Assembly: GCA_905178155.1 (NCBI GenBank)
Contig: CAJINV010000012.1
Span: 491,271-555,270 of the forward strand
Reading direction: 5' to 3'
From: Amoebophrya sp. A120
Taxonomy: Eukaryota; Sar; Dinophyceae; Syndiniales; Amoebophryaceae
DNA: 64,000 nucleotides
The notes beneath the pieces were generated by a model. That model had not been told where the DNA came from and did not search any database. It saw only the letters and a list, made by a program, of their open reading frames with translations. Of the stretch, positions 14,201 to 25,500 are shown one piece after another. The first letter of the stretch is position 1. The number at the start of each line of letters is the position of its first letter. Made by a program: the position numbers and the translations under genes.

Positions 14201-15390
14201 TCGGACAGAAACCTCGGCGGAGGACTGCTCGTCGAGGTCTTGCTGTGGTCTTCTAGTGCAGCTGCGCCGGATTCTTGTTCATCTGATGTAGTGCCGGAGA
14301 CGGAGTCTTCGTCCTCATCCTCCTCCTCCTCGTCTGTTTCTGACCAGATGTCCGGTAGTTCCTGCAACTCGTCCTCGCGACAGAGCCTTCCGCAGCTCGG
14401 GCAGTTACAGAGCGGCTCCGAGTTTTTAGTGCACACGGTCGACGTCGAAGCTGTTGTTTTTTGAATGAGGGACTTTCTTGAGAAAAATCCGGAAAAAATG
14501 GTTCTAGATCAATTGCATGCAGTGAAGACCACTTAGCGTTGCAGTTCCTTTTGTTTTCGTCATGCAAGTCTTCATGCATGAGCAGTATGATCCCAAAAGA
14601 AGAAGATTATACCCGCAGTACTATGTCCCCTGTTCTTCTTCTTCTTATTCCGGCAGCCCGTAGGTGCCACAGAAACTACTTGTTTGGGCTTGCTCCCAAG
14701 GAGTAAAGTGTTTTTGCTATCACCACTCAAATCCTTGTTCAACGTAGAAGGCTTGTTGTTTTCTTGGTTCTTCTTATTGCCTTTCTGATTATCGGTCTTC
14801 TTGTTCTCCTCTGTTTGGCAGGCTGCGCCTGCCGAATTATTGGTAGAAGATGCGGAAACTGTGGCGGAGGCTCCAGAAACGTCTTTGGAACTGGCGCCGT
14901 CTTTTTTACAACTTGTGGTAGTGCTTGAAACAGTGCTGGTAGTGCTGGTTTTCGAAGAAATTTTGCTATTCGCAGTATTTTTAGTCGCAGTGGTCGTAGT
15001 TTTCTTGCTATCCGCAGTTTTATTGGCCACGCCAGGCGCGGCCGCTGAGGTAATACTAGAGCTTGATGTTTTATTGGCGGCAGAAGTTGTAGCTGCAGAG
15101 GTAGAACTACCCGCCGATGCAGCTGCTGCGGTCGTTGTACTAGATTTCGAGTTGTCCTTGATCGTCGCAGAAGTAGAAGTTGTACCTCCGTCGACGGGGG
15201 TAACCGTTACAGAGCTTTTCGGTCGAGCAGCCGTCGCCGAGGCTTGCGTGCTGGCAGGGGCGGCTGTGGAGGAAGATATTAATTTGTGAGAATTGATTTT
15301 GGAAGGTAGTGCTGACCTACAAGTATCTTTTGTGCTACTACGACGACGAGACAGGAACGCAAAACAGTTGCACGGTGGTAATTTCAACAT
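2247..15390 (-). CDS. Giant low-complexity protein, ~4025 residues, seven exons
   Basis: Exons 15390-14613, 14450-11098, 10838-10719, 10598-6761, 6601-6317, 6161-6119 and 5907-2247 sum to 12,078 nt, exactly 4026 codons with the stop. A TAA lies directly in frame before the ATG at 15388-15390. No ATG opens exon 2, so the exons belong together. Visible parts: Ser/Thr-rich N-terminus; a Cys cluster (C274, C276, C279, C283); a charged folded-looking block at about 843-1077; an OB or cold-shock-like stretch split by the third intron (about 1400-1500, GKVVAFCVDSSTGERYAVKI); several winged-helix or LOTUS-like blocks at about 2444-2537, 2872-2965 and 3108-3195, each ending in a YELNV/WYVKL-type strand; a long Gln-rich region at about 3790-3930; and an acidic tail DSDSD. 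The mixture suggests an RNA-binding or ribonucleoprotein scaffold, but that is inference. Introns 1 and 3 are GT-AG; the other four are introners. It could in principle be two genes, but no gap or start supports a split. Confidence 0.75.
5913..6118. mobile_element. Introner, GAAAAAAGTTTGTCAC family
   Basis: 206 bp from TATCA to CCATA, inverted ends GAAAAAAAGTTCGTCAC / GTGACAAACTTTTTTC. Exact flanking repeat GAAGC (5908-5912, 6119-6123). Removal restores an Ala-Ala-Ser-Thr-Trp reading in the giant gene. Confidence 0.85.
6167..6316. mobile_element. Introner, GCAAAAGTATCGTAC family
   Basis: 150 bp with about 25-bp inverted ends. Exact flanking repeat TGAAT (6162-6166, 6317-6321). Removal reads VPTPFISNAAGS in the giant gene. 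Confidence 0.9.
6607..6760. mobile_element. Introner, AAATTTCCCGTAC family
   Basis: 154 bp from TATCC to GCATA, inverted ends AAATTTCCCGTACACGTACA / TGTACATGTACGGGAAATTT. Exact flanking repeat ACAAA (6602-6606, 6761-6765). Removal reads GPDPILSELRHDP. No GT-AG register exists at this junction. Confidence 0.9.
10599..10718 (-). other. GT-AG intron with short inverted ends
   Basis: Third intron of the giant gene, 120 bp. It starts GTACAAGTTGATGT and ends ACATCAACCTCAG, so GTTGATGT pairs with ACATCAAC just inside the splice sites. A 4-bp AGGT duplication spans both junctions and supplies the GT and the AG. It looks like another terminal-repeat insertion, of a family seen once here. Confidence 0.7.
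10844..11097. mobile_element. Introner, TGTCTGGGTCTGG family
   Basis: 254 bp from TATGC to TGATA, inverted ends ATGTCTGGGTCTGGAA / TTCCAGACCCAGACA. Exact flanking repeat AGTGA (10839-10843, 11098-11102). Removal reads SADGFTAVPVKQR in the giant gene. Confidence 0.9.
14451..14612 (-). other. GT-AG intron, first intron of the giant gene
   Basis: 162 bp with donor GTATAATC and acceptor AACAG. This is the only pairing I found that keeps phase between the Ser/Thr-rich first exon and the Cys-cluster exon. It contains the GCATGAC-type motif common to introners but no 5-bp target repeat. Confidence 0.6.
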
Positions 15391-16110
15391 CCAGGTCGAG
15401 CGGCTGCGCAGCTGTTAAAGCGCATGATCCGCATGGCCTGAAGACCATGAATAACGGTATTGTCTAATCTAGCTTGAGCTTGTTCTGCTCTTTCTCGCTT
15501 CTACAAAGTACCTATAAATTTGTCGGGTGTTCGCGAATAGCTAAGGAAAAATCTGCACACATGATTGCGTTTTTTCGTGACACATCTACCTCGTGATACT
15601 GCCCAGATTTTGGTTTCTTGCAAAAATCTGTTCGTTTCTGCTAGGATCAAAGTTTTCAGATCATCATACTGCACGAACATATCTAAAGCAATTTTGATCA
15701 CTCGAAAATCAAAAAATGGGTCCCAAATTTGGGAGATTGCAGCTCGGAACATGATACGCCGTCTTTTCATAGTACTAAAGGAGTTCTGTTTCTATGGTAA
15801 GCAGTGGTCTTCATTTATGAAGCTCTGCGTTTTGCGGTAGGGATCTTGTGTCTTGTCGCTCAGTGAGTAGAAAGGCTGAATTTCTAATTCGTTGAGAATT
15901 GTAGACGTCTTCTACGCTGGCTAGTGCTACAGCACAAGACCTTGAGCAAAACCTTCTGTGATAGTACTGCTTCAGAAGTTCTAGGAGCTGTAGCATCAAT
16001 CTATTAGTACTTACTCTAGGCACGACCATGTGCAGACTACCTCAAAGTGAATCACAATCACGACTATCTCTCATAAACAGAACTTGTTGCAAAAGTTGCA
16101 CACACAGTAA
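15391..16110. other. Intergenic region
   Basis: Between the start of the giant gene and the stop of the 515-residue gene. AT-rich, with no supported ORF. It should hold a 3' end and a promoter or trans-splice acceptor. I see nothing specific. Confidence 0.6.
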
Positions 16111-18755
16111 CTACGCAATAAAAGACACGATATTAATTAATGTACCTTCCTTTCCCTGCCCGCTCTTCCCATCGTCTTTCTTTTTCCCACCCGCAGTTCC
16201 TCCGCTGAAAAACCCGCCGGAACCAAACAGATTGCCCAAGATCAATTCGGGCAAAGCGCCGCCGAAGACCGCATCAAAAGATGGCGCGCCGGGAGGCGCT
16301 TCTTCTTTATTGCCGTCTTCATTGTCCTTTTTCGACGAGGACGTCGTAGAAGTACTGGTCGAAGGAGCTGCAGCAGCGGGTTTTTCTTTTTTGCTGTCAG
16401 CTGTTGAAGACGATGCAGCTGCGCCAGTCGCTGATGCAGCAGTACTCGCAGGAGCACCAGCTGTTTTCGATCTATTTCCAGCTTTCTCCCCGGCTTGTAC
16501 AGAAAAGCCTCCTGCTTTTTCTTCCTGCTTCTTCGCTGCAGTTGTAGTACTCGCAGTACTAGACTTTTTTGTCTCCCCGCCGTAATTATCCGGCGGTTCC
16601 AGTGCCGACTGCTCTGCAATCCCCGTGTTCGCGACAAATTTCTCGTACTCCTCCCCCCGATCCTCCATGGGCGGGTATAATTGTCGGCACTCCTTCGCTA
16701 TGCATTGCAAAAGTATCGCACTCGTACTAATCGCATTTATGCATTACAAATTTTCTTGTTATGTTGAATCCGCACTACAGATTTCATTTCTCATGCTGCG
16801 GAAATTTGTCATGCGACTTGAACTAGTACGGTACTTTATTTGCAGTGCATATTCCCTTCCGCCTGACACTTCGCACAGTCCGGGTACGGGCACACCCATT
16901 GCGCTTTCCCCGCCGCGTTCCACCAGTGGATGAAATGCGCAAAAACCCGCACAAACGGCGCATACTGGGCCATCATCTCCCGAGTGTACCCGCGTTTCCA
17001 TATGAGTGTGCACAACTCCCCCTCCCTCTCATTTGTATTGCAGCATGAACAGCAGTACAAACACCAGCTCCAGCACACGTGGAGCCTGTGCATGACAATT
17101 CATGCGCCTAGTGTAGTGCTGTTTGGGCTCCTTCCGGGATCTGTCATGCATAATAGTCACACAGGAGAGCCGCGATTGGATTTGGAGTTTTGCATGAGAA
17201 ATGAGAACGAGGGGGAGTTGTGCAATGTCATATTCCGGATCCAAGCACCGTAAGCGATCCACACCTGCTTCATCTCGTCATAGAGCATCACGTGGCGCTT
17301 TTTCAAATCCTTTTTCGTCGGCAGGTTCTTCTGGTAATCCAAAAGCGCGGTTCCCGGGTCAATCAGGGATCGGGCCGCGACGCAGATTATGCATTGCAAA
17401 GACGTCTGGGTCTGGAAACTTGTGATGCAAGGAAGGGAATAGTGAAAGCACTGTAGTGCGCTGCCCAGCATGACAAGTTTTGCCGTGGTCTTGGGTTGCG
17501 CACTCCGCATGAGAAACTGCGATTTTGCGTGACAGGGTGACAGGCAAGCGGAGCTCTTGCTCTTCGCGGCCACGCAACACAGAGCTCAGAGTCATGCCAG
17601 ACTAGCATGACAAATCTCGCGATCTCCTAGACACAGACATGTTTGCATTTGATACAGATTTCCCCGACTTTCGGGTGGTTGGGGAACCGGATGTCACCGC
17701 GTTTGTACAGCAGCTCAATCTATGCATTGCAAATATGTTTGGGGCTGGAAGGTTGCAACTTGTGATGCTGCATTTGGATACTACAAAAATCTGTATTGCA
17801 TGAACAGCAAAAGAGCTCCAGTTTATGCCACGGCGAGAGGGTATTTCTCATGCGGTATAGGCATGAGGAACCCCTCACAAAATCTGTGATGCTACGGCAT
17901 GCATCACAGACGTCAGGAGCCACGCACGCTGTGCATGACTAACCTTGCATCCTTCCAGACCCAGACACTTTTGCATTTGATACAATCCAGGGGTGATCCG
18001 CGTACATAATCATGATGTTCAAGTTCAGGTCTTCTTCCGCCTCGGTTTTCACTCTTCCGCAGGGATACTTGGTCACCTCGATGTGCGTGATCATCCGACA
18101 GTGATACATGAACCGCGATGAGGGAAGTAAGTAGTGCTGCAATTCAGACTATGCAATACAAATTTCCCGTATACATGTACAAAATGCATCACAAATTTCA
18201 CCAACTTAGAAGGAACTTGTCATGCTGAAGAGGCTTCAAGGACAAGTTTGTCATGCAGAAACCGCATTTGTATTTGTAGGTGTACGGGAAATTATTTACT
18301 GTGAATACGGAATACTGCTTCTCTTCCGGCGTGAACCGGTTGTAGTAATTGATCACCGCATCTTTGAACCAGGGGAGCGGACTTCGCGTGGAAGTGTCGT
18401 ACTCGGCCCCTTGCTTGGTCTTCTTGACAATCTTCCGCTCCTTCAAGCAGAGCCACTCGACCTTCGTCTCCTGCTTGAAATTTATCGCCTTCGACGGTAG
18501 GTTGTACAATTCCGACTGAGCGCTCCGATCGCAAAACTCGAAGAACTTCACCAGGCTGTTCGTAATTTGCTCCGCAATGTCAGGGCTGGTGGTCGAGGTC
18601 GTGCTGGTAGCCGAGGCCGACGACGACGATGTCGCGGCTGCAACGGCGGTCGTGCTGGAGGTTGTGCTAGCTTTTTTGTTTTTGTTGTCCGAACCCTGTT
18701 TCTTGCTGCCCTGCTGCGCAGAGCCCGCGCCCGCGTTCTTCTTGCCTTTCGCCAT
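16111..18755 (-). CDS. Unknown 515-residue protein with a four-cysteine cluster, six exons
   Basis: Exons 18755-18308, 18144-17983, 17715-17655, 17382-17233, 16995-16852 and 16693-16111 total 1548 nt, exactly 516 codons with the stop. All five introns are introners. The ATG at 18753-18755 opens a Lys/Ser/Thr-rich leader (MAKGKKN...), followed by a compact aromatic-rich region of about residues 57-335 that looks globular. Cys 309, 314, 317 and 324 (WVCPYPDCAKCQAEGKEC) could bind zinc. The C-terminal 180 residues are Ser/Thr/Ala-rich, with a Gly/Phe-rich patch near the end. I do not recognise the family, and no catalytic motif or membrane segment is visible. Confidence 0.8.
16699..16851. mobile_element. 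Introner, GCAAAAGTATCGTAC family
   Basis: 153 bp from TATGC to GCATA. Target copies TTCGC (16694-16698) and TTCCC (16852-16856), a 4/5 match. Removal joins exons 5 and 6 of the 515-residue gene inside the Cys cluster (QAEGKECRQ). Confidence 0.85.
17001..17232. mobile_element. Introner, GCACAACTCCCCC family
   Basis: 232 bp from TATGAG to TCATA, inverted ends TGCACAACTCCCCCTC / GGGGGAGTTGTGCA. Target copies TTCCA / TTCCG, a 4/5 match. Removal reads GAWIRKRGYT. Confidence 0.85.
17388..17654. mobile_element. Introner, TGTCTGGGTCTGG family
   Basis: 267 bp, exact flanking repeat CAGAT (17383-17387, 17655-17659). Removal reads KVGEICVAARS in the 515-residue protein. Confidence 0.9.
17721..17982. 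mobile_element. Introner, TGTCTGGGTCTGG family
   Basis: 262 bp, exact flanking repeat CAATC (17716-17720, 17983-17987). Removal reads HPWIELLYKRG. Only 61 bp of exon separates it from the next element of the same family. Confidence 0.9.
18150..18307. mobile_element. Introner, AAATTTCCCGTAC family
   Basis: 158 bp from TATGC to GAATA. The flanking repeat has decayed (CAGAC / CGGAA, 3/5), but removal of element plus 5 bp still joins exons 1 and 2 in frame (EEKQYSELQHYL). Confidence 0.8.
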
Positions 18756-19590
18756 TTTGATGTGACAGAGCTGGTAACCACTTATGCGATTTTATTTATA
18801 ATTACACGAGCACGTGTGCTGCGACGACTGGGTTCTTCTCACCCAGGTTCTTTTTGTACTTGTGTTGTACTGCTGGTCGCCGTTTTGAGGACAATTGTCT
18901 TGCACTGGTAGAAGAACCGCTCCTCTCTGCAGCCCGGGGAAGGTGGAAAGTGTGGTTATTTTTCTAAAACAACTAAAGCTCCTTTCGTCGATGTTTTGAT
19001 AGTACTTATAATCGCGAGTGCAACTTTCTGAGATGGGTTCGTTGGACTACACTATCACTAGGACTCTAACTTTGAATATCTACTCAGTCTCCTTCGTTCT
19101 CGATACTTTTCTAGGTGGGTGAAACTGAAACTTTCATATACTCCTTGACGAAGATGAAGAAGCTGCAAAAGCATTTCTGCTTTCCGCCTCGCCGCTGTCG
19201 TGTACTGGCAAAAATTCCAGAGCAGTAGAGACATCGTCTATACAGATTTTTTCTCAGGCGTCTCGTTGTAGCAGGTGGTCCTACCTACAATACATAGCAG
19301 AAATGAACCTCGTAAGTATGATATCGTTCGCACGATAAAACTGCATTTGAATCATCTATCATCTCCCAAAAAACTTTTTAGTTTTTGATCGAGCCGCTCG
19401 ATCGAGATTTTTTCATACCATGCTTCTGGTTTCTTTCCAATAGTTGTTTTTCGTATTTCTAAAAAATCTTTATCCAACAATAAACCGGACACAGAGCTGG
19501 TGCAACTGGCACGGGCACCAGTCAAGAAATATTACAAGGACGCTAAGCAGTTGTACCAACAGACCCCATGTGCATGTAATAGATGACTTT
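18756..19590. other. Intergenic region
   Basis: Upstream of the 515-residue gene and downstream of the retrotransposon. AT-rich, with no supported ORF. I see no promoter motif I can defend. Confidence 0.55.
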
Positions 19591-22500
19591 TCCGCCAAAT
19601 TCAATTCAAATTCAAATTGTGTTTACGACGCTTAGTGCATCGCAAGACTCTACGCTACCCTGGGCTAACGTTCTAAATCCCGAGGGGAGTCACGGTAAGA
19701 AAATTCTCGCTAGGGTCTTAGGGGCACAAATTGGATAACGTTTCACTCGCCCAGACCGAAGCTATTTCTAACTACGAGCCAACTCGGATTTCTTCTCGCA
19801 GTGAACCTCACATCAACATCACTGCCACCCAGCTGGGATCCGCCGCTTCGTCTAGCCGTCGGCAACTGGCCCACGGCCAATGTGCTAGACGCGCGCTGTC
19901 TTCCCGGCCCCACTGGGGCAGTTACGTGCCCCCGCTACTTACGCGGACGCGAGCTGGCGCCGCTGCCGCAACGCCCGGATGCGTTCGACGTCGGCCGACG
20001 GGTTCGCGATGAGCTCCGCCCGTGCCTCTACCGCCGCCTCGATCGCCTCCTCTGCCGTAGCGTAGAGCTCCGGATGGATCGTGCGGGAGAGCGGGTAGGG
20101 CTCCTCCTCCCCCGGGACCTTAACCCTCGCACGCGCAACGAGCTTGCCTCGGGGCGCGTCGTACGTGACCCCGACCGGCAGGGCCTTGCTTGCCCCCTGG
20201 AACTCCAGCGCCTGCTTGACCCTTGGCGGATCCTCGGTGTGCTTTTTGCGCTTCAGCGGCTTCTGCGCGGAGGGCTGCACGGCCTCTGGCTGGGGGAAAC
20301 AGGCGCGGAACCTCGCCTCTGTCTCCCGCTGCTGGATCTTGCGCATGTGCACAAACGCAAGGCGCAGCGACCCGAGCCGCTTCGGCGGCAACCGTGGTTC
20401 CGGCCGGCATTCGTCGCAACTGCACTCAATGCCGGTAACCCGCCAGTCGTAGTCGCGCGGAGACAGGTCGCCCTGGAGGTACAGGTCGGCATCAGCAAGG
20501 GTAGGCGAGACCACAAAACACGGAAAGTCTAACACCTCCCGAACTATCGAAGCGTACTGCTGCTGCACATCGTCGCAGGGGGGCGCCGGGCTGTCGATGA
20601 TGTCAACAATGCGCTGCGTCCCTACAAAGTCCAGGAGCCGTGCCAGGGTGGTCGGGTTGCCGTCTTTGTCCTTCTCGCCGACACTCGCCAGCGCGGCGTC
20701 TTTGACCTCTTTGCAAACATCAATGTCGCCATCCTCGATCTGCGTCGCCGGCCACCTGCGCCGGAGCGCACACTGGGCATGGCGGCAGTGCAGCTCGTGG
20801 GCTAGAACGTCGGCTGTACCCGGGTCGGGCGAGAGGTCTTGCTGCTTCAGAGGGCGGCAGTCGTAATGGGGCTCCAGCCCCACCGAACGCGCGGGTGACG
20901 GTGCCAGGGTGCTGCGGAAGTCGCACGCCGGGGCCCCCTTGCAGCGGTATGGCGTGAGAAGGTCGGCCTCGACCTCTGCCAGAGCGGATGTGAGCTGCCG
21001 CCCACCATTCGTCCAGGGAATCCCCGCGGACGATTGTGTGTCGTACCACGTCCGGAACGAGCGCAGGTCCGCGCGCGGGGACTGGCCCAAGTTCTCCTTC
21101 GTCAGGTGGGAAACCCAGTACGACTGGGCCTCCGTCCTCAGCTCGGGCGTGCACTCGGCGTCGGCGCTGTAGTCCGAGATCGTGATGGCGATCCGCGCCT
21201 CGGTAATGATTGTGCGCCATAGCGGGCGACACGACGCCAGTGCGAGCATCACCGCGTCTGATGGCTCTGCACCACACACCACTGCGAGGGACTTCTTGCA
21301 CTGCTTCCACAGAGACTCCGCGTCCGACCCCTGACGCGGTGCCACCAGCCACTCGTACTCCAACCTTGGGAGAGTGCCAATGCCGTACGCCCCAAAAAGC
21401 GAACGCCTGGCGAGGCGGTCGCGCGGCAGGCGAATTAGGTGTCCACAGAAACTCAGCTGCATGTATCGGAAGAAGCTCCCGAGCGGCTCGACCCGGTGGA
21501 GGCGCCGCAACCTGCACAACGGAAGGTGTAGGCTCTTAAGCTGCCAACGGCGGAACCCTGTGAGCATCAGCAGCGCGTCGTTTTCGTATTTCTGCAAACT
21601 GTCGATCTCGGTACCACTCCACGGCCGTGTCTCACAGCCGAAGGAACCCCTGCTGCGAATGCGGCATACCAGATTTACCACCAAGTCCGTGCCGCTTTCT
21701 GCAGCACCACCGAGCGACGCCAACTCCGTCAGGGCCCACGACATCCGCTGTTTCCGCACCGTTAAGTCTCGCTCCAGGCAGAGCCAGTTGCCCAAGTACC
21801 TCGTCGCCGCCGTCAGCTCAGGCGCCGACAACATCGAGAGCAGGTACTTCGTGCGGTTGGCGTTCACACCTGTAACCCCTCCCATCACCGTCCACGCGGC
21901 GTCCGCGATGATCGCCTCTGGTGCAGGGGCGGGGAAGGCGGTATCGTCCGCGAAACGTACCTCCTGGAGGGAGTCCTTTCCTAGCGTGGCGGAGCCCGCT
22001 ACGGCCTGCGCCAGCGTGTCGCGAGTGGCGTCGGGCAGCGCGAAGCGCGCGCGGGGGGCCCATAGCTTCGCCCCGTACCTGTCTGTTCCGCGGGCGAGCT
22101 TCTCGAGTATGCCGCGGTAGATGCAGATGCACACGTCGTAGGAGGTGGCGAAGTGGGTGGGGGAGCGCAAGTCCCCCTCTCCAAACCCCGACGTCAACCG
22201 GTATTCGTCACTTCGCCCTGCGGGCGTGGCCACCCGGTACCGCGTGCAGAGGTGGAACCGCACTTCTGTCTCTTTGAAGTGCGTCCCCTCCAACCCCAGC
22301 GCATCCAACATCTCCTCGTACACGGAGATGCAGAATGACGGATACGCTTTACGGACGTCCGCCTCTATAAATACTAAAGCCCTGTACTCGTCGGAGCAGA
22401 TGCCACGGGTTCGCCGCACATCCTCGATCAGCCTGCGGACGCAGTATATGAGTTCCCCGGTTTGGAACCCGGGGCGGAACCCACCCTGCGACGCTGTGAG

Positions 22501-25500
22501 GATCCCGTGCTGTTCCGCCGCCGTGTGGAACCTCGTCGCCAGGGCCCCCGCGATGACTTTACTAACAATAGTCTTGTTCACGATCCCCCTGTGGTCCCCT
22601 ATCACGTCGTATCCCTGGCCGGGCTTTGGTCGGGGGACCACTGTCGCTGCCGCTAGTCGCTCCGGATCGGCCTCCAGGACCTGGAAGCCTTCCAGGAACT
22701 CCGCGTTGACTGCCGGCAGTATCGCCTCCCATGCCGCGATGTCCAGCGCCTTCCAGAACTGTATGCGGTCGTGGAAGCCGTCGGTTTGGTTGCTGTTCTT
22801 GCGGGAGTGCACGGACGCGTACAACTCCTGGGCCGTGAAGGGGCGAAGTAGTTCCTTGACCACTTCCGGGGGGAAGGGGGCGACGGATCTGCGTATTAGG
22901 TCGAGGCGGGGGGTCGTGGGGTTCTCTGCGACCCGGCAGAAATGCCGCGCCGCCTCGTTCGGATCGAATGCAAAAATCCGCTTTTGGGCTTTCAAGAACC
23001 GCTGCTTGCGGATGTTTTCCTCCACGTTGAACGTGGAGGTCTGCGTCGCTAGGAACGCGGCCCGCTCCTCCATCAGGCGCGCTAGCTGATCCTGAAGGAC
23101 TTCTACATTCTCCCCGGCCTTCGTGCGCGCCGCCCTGATGCGCCGCATGAGCTTTCGCACCGCGTCATTAATCTCCCTCTGGCGTGCCACGTCCCGGGAG
23201 CGGTTGTACTCATGCAGCTGCTGTAGTGCCGAGCCCTTCAGGATGCCGCTGTGCTCGCGCAGGGTTCGCGCTACCGCGCCTAGTGTGAGTGCGCCCTCCG
23301 CTGCCGACTCCTCGAGCGACGTCTGCACTTGGCGCGAGAAATCGTAGCGCGCGCTATCGGTGGCCCTCCACCAGGGTACGGGCTCCTCGTCAAAGTCCCC
23401 AGCCTCCTCCGCGCGCTTCTTGTCCCTGCGCTTCCGCGCCGTGTTCTTGTGCTGCCACTTCCTCTCGACCCTCCAGCGTATCAGCTTGTTGTAGTGGTCG
23501 CTGTCCAGCCCGAGATCGACGGTCGCTATGGAGAGCACGTTCTGGGCGGAGCAGGCGGGGATGTAGACGTAGTCGAGCTCCCGCCAGCGCCCGAGGCGGG
23601 TATTAAAGTGCGTGGCCCTGCACGGGGCATACTCGATGCCGGTGTAGTTGCTCTCGCCCCGGGGCTGCACGTGGAGGGAGTTGCCGCAGACCAACCTGAA
23701 CTCGTCCGCCAGACGCAGCATCTCGACGCCGCGATTGGACGTCTCGGTCAGCCCGAACCTTCCGGTGGTCAGCCCGCGGTACCCACGCCTGCGACGGCTT
23801 TCCGCATCACCAACAACGCCGGCGTTATCCACATACAGCATGAGCTCGCGGTTTCCGGGTTGGCCTTTTAGCGGTCCAGAGTGGCCACGAGGTATCCTGC
23901 GCGCCCACTGTAGCGTGTCGCCCAGAGTCTCAACAAACTGCGCCCAGTTTGCCTCGTCGCGGCGGCGCTGCTCCGCGGCGGTGGGGCCGTCTGCGGTTTG
24001 CGGCGCCTTTTTGCCACTGGCTGCCGTTTTTCTGGTCTTCTTGGTCGCGGCCGTGCCTTTCGGGCGCGGCTTCTGTTTGGCCTTGGCCTTTGGCCTCGCC
24101 TTGGTGAGGACGTCCTTCTTGCTGCCTGGGACGGACTCCTTCTTCTGCGCTCCTGCTGCGGCAACAGCGTTACTGTTGCCTCCGAGTGCCGGTCCGTAGG
24201 CCGACACCAACGACACCAGAGGCAGACGCAGCCCCACGACGCGATCGCCTCCGAACACTTCGTACTCCCCACGCGAAATGTGTCGGCGCCACTCCGCATC
24301 GTAAATGGCAATTCCTGCGCCATTTGACAGGAACACATCACACGCGTCGCCCGCTGCCCGCTGTCTGACGACCGCGCTTGGCCCCGGCTTTGTCGCCCCC
24401 AGCCGGCTCGGGACATACAGCACCTCGGAGAGCAGCGCCGCCCCGACTGGTGCGCCTGGGTGCCGGCGGGGCGGCTCGTGCAGATCCCTGAGCTGGCGGA
24501 GATGCTCTTGCAGGCGGTTGCACTCGCCGAGCCCCCGGCTGTTATGCGTGACTACGACGACTTCCTTGTGCGTCTGCTTGCCCCCTCTGCGGCGGCGGCG
24601 ACGCTTTTTCTTACTGGCCCAGCCTTCGTCGAACACGTCATACTCACCAGAGGGAGTCAACTCGTGGTCGCCACCAGCAGCACCAGTGGCGCTTTCGTTA
24701 TTATTTTCGTTGTTCGTGTTGTCATCGTTTTCAGCAGTCAAGATCTTTCGCAGTGTTTCGATATCGTCCTCGTGGTCATCAAGTCTACTTGTCTTCTCGT
24801 ACTCATCTTCTCCTCGCAGGTGAGGCTGCGGGTCATCATCTAGTATCTCAGAAACATGAGTTTGCTCAACGTCATTTCTCATCACAGCAGCTGTAGCGGT
24901 CTCCCCCGCGGGAGGTGTGGGTGCCTCCGCATCTGCTATCGTCGGGGGGGCTGCAATGTTGTCGACGTCCGGGGCGGATCCCACAGTCGGAGAACTTTGC
25001 TCCGTCGTGTCACCCTCTCCCAGCAAGAAGTCCGACGCGTCTGACGGCTCCCCCGAACTCGGGGTGGACATCTCCGTCAGGTCTGTGAACTCGTCGTTGG
25101 CGTCGGTGTGAAAGAGACCGCCTATGGCGCTTGCGGACCTGAGAAGAAGCATAAGTGAGAAGATGATTTTTGTGAAAGACCAGTTTCCTGTGAGAGAAGA
25201 AGATGCTGAGGCTGCGAGCTTGCTCTGCGCGGAGACATGCTTCTTTTTCCTTCTTTTGCGTCTGCGCCTGCGGCGCCCAGAAACTACAACAACGCGAGAA
25301 CCTTCGTCCTCCTCTCCCTGGCTCCGCTGCGTAAGCTCCGCCTGCGCCTGATTCACCTTGTGGAGGTACTCGTCCGAATGCATGAACTTCTTGATGTCGC
25401 CGATACCCTCCCCCATGATGTCTCGAAAGGCACTGATCGTGTCCGCCTGGTGGGCCTTGAGCGAGTCATCGAGCCGCTTCTTCATGCTGGAGTGCTTCGC

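Noticed and set aside
10948-14436. Treating this frame as a separate gene starting with GTG
   Set aside because: No ATG exists between the upstream stop and this point, and a GT-AG intron joins it in phase to the exon starting at 15390.
15501-15770. 89-codon minus-strand ORF between two genes
   Set aside because: AT-rich, no domain, no element junctions, and an isolated frame of this length is expected by chance.
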